From assembly GCA_025201365.1 (NCBI GenBank), contig JAIXMF010000013.1:674178-738177 (forward strand): a stretch of DNA of 64,000 bases, given 5' to 3'. The translations under genes were made by a program, and so were the position numbers. Numbering within the stretch: the first letter of the stretch is position 1; each line of letters begins with the position of its first letter. Positions 58,354 through 64,000 of the stretch are shown here, one piece after another. The DNA comes from Syncephalis plumigaleata (lineage: Eukaryota > Zoopagomycota > Zoopagomycetes > Zoopagales > Piptocephalidaceae). The notes below the pieces were generated by a model that was given only the letters and a program-made list of their open reading frames with translations, searched no databases and had not been told where the DNA came from.

Positions 58354-60313
58354 AGTTCAGATACAGCTTTGAATAGAGAATAATAAAGGAGAGATAGAAG
58401 AGAGAGCGACAAACTAACAGTAGATGAGTATGTGTGTGTGTATAGGTGTGTGAATAATAGGCAAGCAGAATAGACGGAATAAGACGATACAAACAGAAAT
58501 GAACCAATCTTGGCTGCAACACTACTCGGGCACTACTCGATACTGAAACAAATAGACAATGTAAATAGACACGCGCTTTATACGATACTGATAAACTAAT
58601 AGAGGACACTTTAAGCAAACACTTTGAACGGAAATGAACGATGCAGTTGAGAGAACGTAATGATGAGGAGTATTATTGTAATGAAGTAAGGGAATAATGC
58701 GAGGATCAAGGATAAATGATGGAAACAATAAGGAAAATGCCTCATGCCATCATAATCACATGGCAAATCATGTGTTAATGAGTGTGTATGCGTGTATGCG
58801 TCTACACATGTCATATTGTTAGATTTACATTGCATGGACACGCTGATGATAATACGCTGCTACTACTACTAGCACTAATAGTAGCTATGCATATTGTTAC
58901 TATTGTTGTTTGTCTAGTTCATCCATAACACCTAGTAGATCATGGTAGACATTCCATACCAAACTAGAATACTACCATCATGATGATGAGTGCAATAAAA
59001 GTGTACTGTTTATAGCCATTTATAAATGGAAGCTCGTATGTTCGTGTCGAATAGTTCAATAGTAGAAGAAATGGACAATGGTTGAGTTCAACTTGTAGTA
59101 ACTCAGTAATTCTGCTTAATACTAAATTTGGCAAGTGTTTATCCCGATTCGTTAAGGGACAAGTTTTCTATATTCCGATTATTTTCCCATTGGTTATTGA
59201 AATTATAACAATGGCATGTGTGCCTCCGTATTTCCAATCAATCAATCAATCAATAAACAAACAAGATTGATACTAGTAGATTACTATACATCCTATAAGA
59301 TCATTATTATTGTATGTTTAATTCCTATATATCATAATGATTCTATGTTATCATGCTAACAAAGTTATCTAGAAATGCTACTCGTATATTGATTGATAAC
59401 CATCCCTTAAACCTTATAGACATACAGTATGGTATTATTCTATTTGAAGCAGCGGACATGGAATGCTAAACTACTTGAGAAGTAGTCCAAGGATTACGCT
59501 TTATTTGGAAGATAGAAGGACAACTTCGCTTGCCTCAACCTATTTAATAGCCGATGTTGACACTCCCACGCAGGCTACTAATAGCCTACACTGTCACATC
59601 AACCGCAACAAAAAGAATACGCCCCTACCAATTGTTCATAGTTAACTTGTTGCTGCTTTTTCAACATTCAACTCGAGTGTTTCTTCTTGTTCTGCCCTCG
59701 CCACTTTCTTTATCATTTACCGTCCATATAATATATACCGAATATTATCGCAAACTATTTCCTTTTATTCCTTCATTTAACATCATATATACAAACAAAC
59801 AAACACATACGTTTATTCAGCTCTATCTACAGATTACAAATTAAGCGTACTCTTTATAGTACAAGTATACACACACTATTCTGCGAAAGTGCTGTTATAA
59901 ACCATACCGATCCCATTGAACACGTATAACAACTACATTACTCTTGTGCTACACTCCACTTTTAAATCATATTGTATCGTTCATTTACTTTATATACATA
60001 CTTAACTAAGCGTAGCAAAGCCATTAGCTATTACAAAGCTTCTTGGAACGTAGCATCACTTATCGTTTCTCTCTTACTCTTACTCTTACTCTTTTATCTT
60101 ACCCATTTACTTACTATTCTCTTTTCTTTATTACATTTCAATCATTCAACTGACGTTGCTCTTTCCTTCATACGAAGAATACACGAATATATTAGCCTTT
60201 ACATCGTTTTATTTCCTCACCTAGTATTATCACTATTGTTTCATAGTTCTATCCTAGCATCTCTTTCCTTGTTTTTGTCGTTCTTACCCTTAGTAGTTTA
60301 CCTTTCTTGTCAA
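58354..60313. other. Divergent intergenic region (2 kb)
   Basis: Between the F-box gene and the RhoGEF gene. GTGTGT near 58430-58450, CAATCAAT near 59237-59254 and CTTACTCTTACTCTT at 60073-60092. The last 340 bases are open in the RhoGEF frame, but lack an upstream ATG and encode hydrophobic Leu/Ser/Phe sequence from pyrimidine-rich DNA, so I treat them as 5' UTR. Confidence 0.6.
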
Positions 60314-60748
60314 ATGCACTCGCTATTTCCACGTAGACGTCGTGGAACACAGACAAAGAAGCCCACGGTACACTCGCCCTTACCGCCGACACCGCATGCT
60401 GAAACGATTCCACCTGTGCCGTCATTGCCAGATTTATCGCCTAGCACCAATCTATTATCACCGCTATCGCCCAGTAGTTCGGAGCTGTCGGATTTCTCGC
60501 GTAAAAGTAGTGGTGCATCATTTAATCTACCCGTGGCTCGTGAAGCGCCATCGACTCCCTTTAGCGAATCGATTTCGAAAGCGTTTTCCCGTCTACGTCG
60601 TAATCAAAGTAATAACGCGCTTATCATCACCAATAATGAGCATAAGCAAGAGTTGTACAATCAATTGAATCCAACACAGGTGGACAATGAACTTACTAAG
60701 GGACAAAGTCGTATCGCACCTAAACTGGCTATCACCAATATTGATTTA

Positions 60749-60819
<71 letters not shown>

Positions 60820-63800
60820 ACAATCGTTGTATTCACCTAATGCAACAGCTGATCGTGCGCTGGCCGCCGTGATGGCTTCATTGCATCGCAAGACACCGCC
60901 CATACCTGTGCGTAGTACCTCACCTGGTCTACCAGTATCCGATGAAGTAGTGAATAGTGCAACCATTACTGGAACGCCTATTACAACCACTTTCTCATCC
61001 TCTTTAACGGTTACAAATCCGGATCCACCTAGGAATTCGGTGGACGCAGATGAGGACCCGATGCTTAGGGATTTGAATCCATTGTTCATTCGTGATGAGA
61101 ATCAGGATGCCGCCCATTTCCGTCATAAACCGAGTGGCTCGCATCGGCACACACGTTCACTACGTGGATTACACGTGCCACATCCGCTGAATTTCAATAG
61201 TGAACAAGAGAATGAACTACATCTAGCGGATGATGAGGTTAGCACCAATGACGAGACTGGCATTACACCGGATAGCGACGTACAGGATATTCTCGGTGAA
61301 TTGCCAACGGCCACCCTTGCTCCAGTGGCACTCGATGACCAGGAGACGACTACGTTACGGAAGAATGGTCACAAGCGGCATAGCACACGTACCTATGATA
61401 CCATGATGGATGTTTACAATTCCTATGAATTGCCCGGTTCGGCGACATCCTCTCAAATGACCATACCGCAAGACTCGCCTTCTTATGCCGAATTCAACGA
61501 GGCTCAACTGTTAAGTCCGGCTGATTCATTATTGGAAGCGATATCAAAGTATCAAGCCGATAGTAAACAGTCGAGACATCATGACGGTAAAGCCACGACG
61601 ACCACACCGTCAACGGCCACGGAGGATGTTACGCTAATGTCGCCATTCAATCAGCAACAAACGTCAGCGCCAATGTCTGCACTGTCAGCCTCTACCGCTG
61701 TCTCCTCAGTGGGTGACACTTCCATTCTACCCGCCAGTGACGCAGTTGGCAATGCAATGGCTGCTGAATTAATGGCATTGGCCGCGGTAGCCGATCAGAA
61801 ACGTGTTAACGGTACGACAACCGGTTCATCTGTCGTGCCACGTCCAACCGTTGCACCACCTGCCTTCCCACCACCCACACCGAGTACCACGTCAAGTTCG
61901 CAATTCGATATAATGAACGATGCTTTCTTGTTGTCACCGCCCGCTCCCTCGATTCCTGCTCATCCCCATGCTGGTGGACGTGCCCCGTCATCCTCCACGT
62001 TAACCAGTCGAGCACGTAGTATAAACGATCTACGCACGGAAGACATGCTACAAGAGTTGCACGACATGACTATCATCGCTTCAAAGTCGAAACACTTGAA
62101 GGTGACGTCCAACTATCCGTTCACACCGACTAGTGCAACATTTATGGGCCCTAATGGTAGCGCTAATGGTAGTGGTTCCCCTTCTCAATTACGATCGATT
62201 AATCGATCTCAAAGTGCAATGGATCTTCGTTCTAATGCAAATCAACAGATGAAAGAGAACCATGAGATGCTACGCGGTACATTCGGTCATTTTGACTTTC
62301 CTATGCCGAAATCACTAGCCAAGAGCCCATCTAGTCTAAGCTCATTCACCGGTGGAACACAGGCATTCCTTGCTCAACGATCGCCACAGTCTATTTCGTC
62401 GATTTCATCGTCGCCATTCACGCCTCACTTCCACCACAATCAGTATGGTGGTAATTGGCCACCACTTGCCTCCACGCCTAACATGCCATCCATTGCCGAT
62501 GACGAGGATAGCTTACTTTACGATGAATCAAAGGAGGCAGCGCTATATCGATTGTCTAGCATAGACTTGGCTGCATCAACGCTAAACGCGAGGACTACAC
62601 GTTTACGCAGTGGCTCCTTGGGTTCACCGATCAATCCAGTCTCACCGAATACTCGATTGCTACTAGAGGCCGCGCCATCTCCATTGTCTACCGAGCCATT
62701 CTCACCGGCAATGGCATCTCCATCATCCACGATGAGTGTTGCAGGTTCAGATGGTCCACCCACCGGTGTGCCACACACTCCTTATACGCCTTATTTGCCG
62801 TCACCACTGGCTAAAGCGGCATCACAAGCAGCTGAACTGGTATCGCATAGCACTGCTGCTCACTTGGCATCAAAATCCGATGAAGGCATGCCACCCGGTT
62901 CCTTCTTGAACATGCTTAGTCCATTGAGTGCCACGCCTGTCATCGAGGATACTGATGCGGAAAACAGTCACATGTCAACTACAACAGTCACCTTGAATTC
63001 TAAACATCCATCGACAGCTCATCCAATTGGATCCAACTTTACAGCATCCACTAATAACAATAGCAATAATAATAATAATCACTCATCGGATGACAAGCAA
63101 GCATTGAATGAGAATGGTGACAACAATGACAACCAGGATAGTGGTAATCATGATAATGGTGAAGGAAGTGAGCCAGAAGAGTATAACATGGAGTATGACG
63201 AGCGAGAAGAAGAGGCGAATCAACGACGTGCCAATGCAATGCGTGAACTAGTTCATACGGAACGCACTTATGTCAAGGGTCTACGTCATATCTGTCGTAC
63301 CTATTTGCAACCATTACGTGCGCAAATCGATGGATCTGCCTCTAATACCGGAGAGAACGATTGGACCACGCCATTAGCAAGTGAATCGAATGACAATAAT
63401 GGCAATGGCAGTGGTGGCTGGGTCAACTCAGTGATCAATGGTTCCATTATACGTGGATTGTCAACACGCGATGTACATATGTTATTCGCTAATCTTGAGG
63501 AGATATTCAACATGCATGAGGGTATGCTAGAAGAATTGGAGAAACGATTCGCCAACTGGGATGAAATCGAACCCGTTAGCGATATTATTCAGAAGCGTGT
63601 ACCGCAATTCCGTCAATATTTCCTCTACATTCGTAATTATCCACAAGCCATGTCTCTGCTAGATCGTTTGACCAAACAGTCTTCAAGTTTCCGTAAATTC
63701 CTTGGTGTAAGTAATAATAATAACAACAATAATTATGATAGCTAATGTACATTTTATTATAGCAAAGCAATGGTGGTCGTGAGGAAAACTCTAAAATGAT

Positions 63801-64000
63801 TGCCTATTTGACGATGCCTACAGCGCGTGTCATGCGCTACATTGACTTCCTAAGGATCATGTGTGCCAATATGTCACCCTTCCATCCGGATTACTACAAT
63901 CTAGTGGCATGCACGGATGATATCGGCAATATCACTGCTCAGGCAGCCTATCTATTACGAGCAATGGAGAGTAAGCGCAAGGTACTCGATATACAAATAA
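60314..64000 (+). CDS. RhoGEF (Dbl-homology) protein, 5' part, runs off the window
   Basis: Exon 1 60314..63706 (1131 codons), then 63763..64000, still open. The ATG at 60314 (MHSLFPRRRRGTQ) is the first in frame. About 970 residues of Ser/Pro/Thr-rich disordered sequence come first, including a 25-Gln run (60749-60823), many SP/TP sites and an Asn/Asp-rich patch. A Dbl-homology domain begins at about residue 975: RRANAMRELVHTERTYVKGL, then LFANLEEIFNMHEGML, RVPQFRQYFLYIRNYPQAM and, after the intron, YLTMPTARVMRYIDFLRIM, the conserved region that in other DH domains reads L.P.QR..RY..LL. DH domains catalyse GDP/GTP exchange on Rho GTPases. Here Gln-Arg of the core motif is Ala-Arg. C-terminal domains (PH, CNH or others) would lie beyond the window. 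Confidence 0.9.
60749..60823 (+). repeat. In-frame CAA/CAG repeat encoding poly-Gln (25)
   Basis: Alternating CAACAG units, 25 codons, within the disordered N-terminal part of the RhoGEF. The mixed codons would slow repeat expansion compared with pure CAG. Confidence 0.95.

Noticed and set aside
59972-60313. Hydrophobic N-terminal extension of the RhoGEF frame
   Set aside because: It has no ATG, arises from pyrimidine-rich DNA, and the first in-frame ATG at 60314 gives a normal start.

Overview
This window is nuclear DNA from a fungus outside the Dikarya, most likely an early-diverging lineage (Zoopagomycota-like is my best guess; the species is not identified). A velvet-domain regulator and an Ecl1-type zinc finger point to Fungi. 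A full-length SepSecS (selenocysteine synthase), an AP-4 epsilon-type adaptin and an ABTB1 orthologue point away from ascomycetes and basidiomycetes. I reconstructed about 85 introns; most are 50-90 nt with GTAAGT-type donors, and four use GC-AG borders. Intergenic DNA is AT-rich and full of short tandem repeats.

Layout. 0.9-3.5 kb: nine-exon velvet protein (+). 3.9-7.1 kb: two divergent secreted GDSL hydrolases. 7.2-9.3 kb: tRNA-dihydrouridine synthase DUS1 (-). 9.6-10.9 kb: SIW14-type phosphatase (+). 11.4-15.2 kb: three tandem GDSL paralogues (+), one intact, one decayed, one with a single frameshift. 15.6-17.7 kb: Cid1-type nucleotidyltransferase (+). 17.8-20.0 kb: MFS transporter (-). 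20.3-23.7 kb: AP-4 epsilon-like adaptin (-). 24.1-27.1 kb: a tandemly duplicated pair of secreted proteins with a degenerate protein-kinase fold (-). 28.0-29.0 kb: monothiol thioredoxin-glutaredoxin (+). 29.3-35.4 kb: two intronless 7TM-RGS receptors (-). 36.7-39.0 kb: SepSecS (-). 42.8-44.1 kb: Ecl1-like protein (+). 46.4-48.3 kb: ankyrin-BTB protein ABTB1 (+). 49.8-51.9 kb: DH-PH-like protein (+). 53.4-55.3 kb: 7TM protein with an ectodomain (-). 56.1-58.4 kb: F-box protein (-). 60.3 kb to the end: RhoGEF, cut by the window edge (+).

The genes do not form one pathway. Signalling genes are well represented (two 7TM-RGS receptors, two DH-type proteins, a further 7TM protein), as are secreted or surface-facing proteins (five GDSL genes, two kinase-like secreted proteins). 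The most notable single gene is SepSecS, because selenocysteine use is absent from most fungi and known only in a few early-branching lineages.

A recurring oddity is single-base indels, several in homopolymers, that break otherwise conserved reading frames in six genes (GDSL copies at 12.8 and 14.2 kb, MFS, AP-4 epsilon, one kinase-like copy, the DH-PH gene). Intervening genes, and about 14 kb of long single-exon ORFs, are clean. Either these genes are decaying or the local consensus contains errors.
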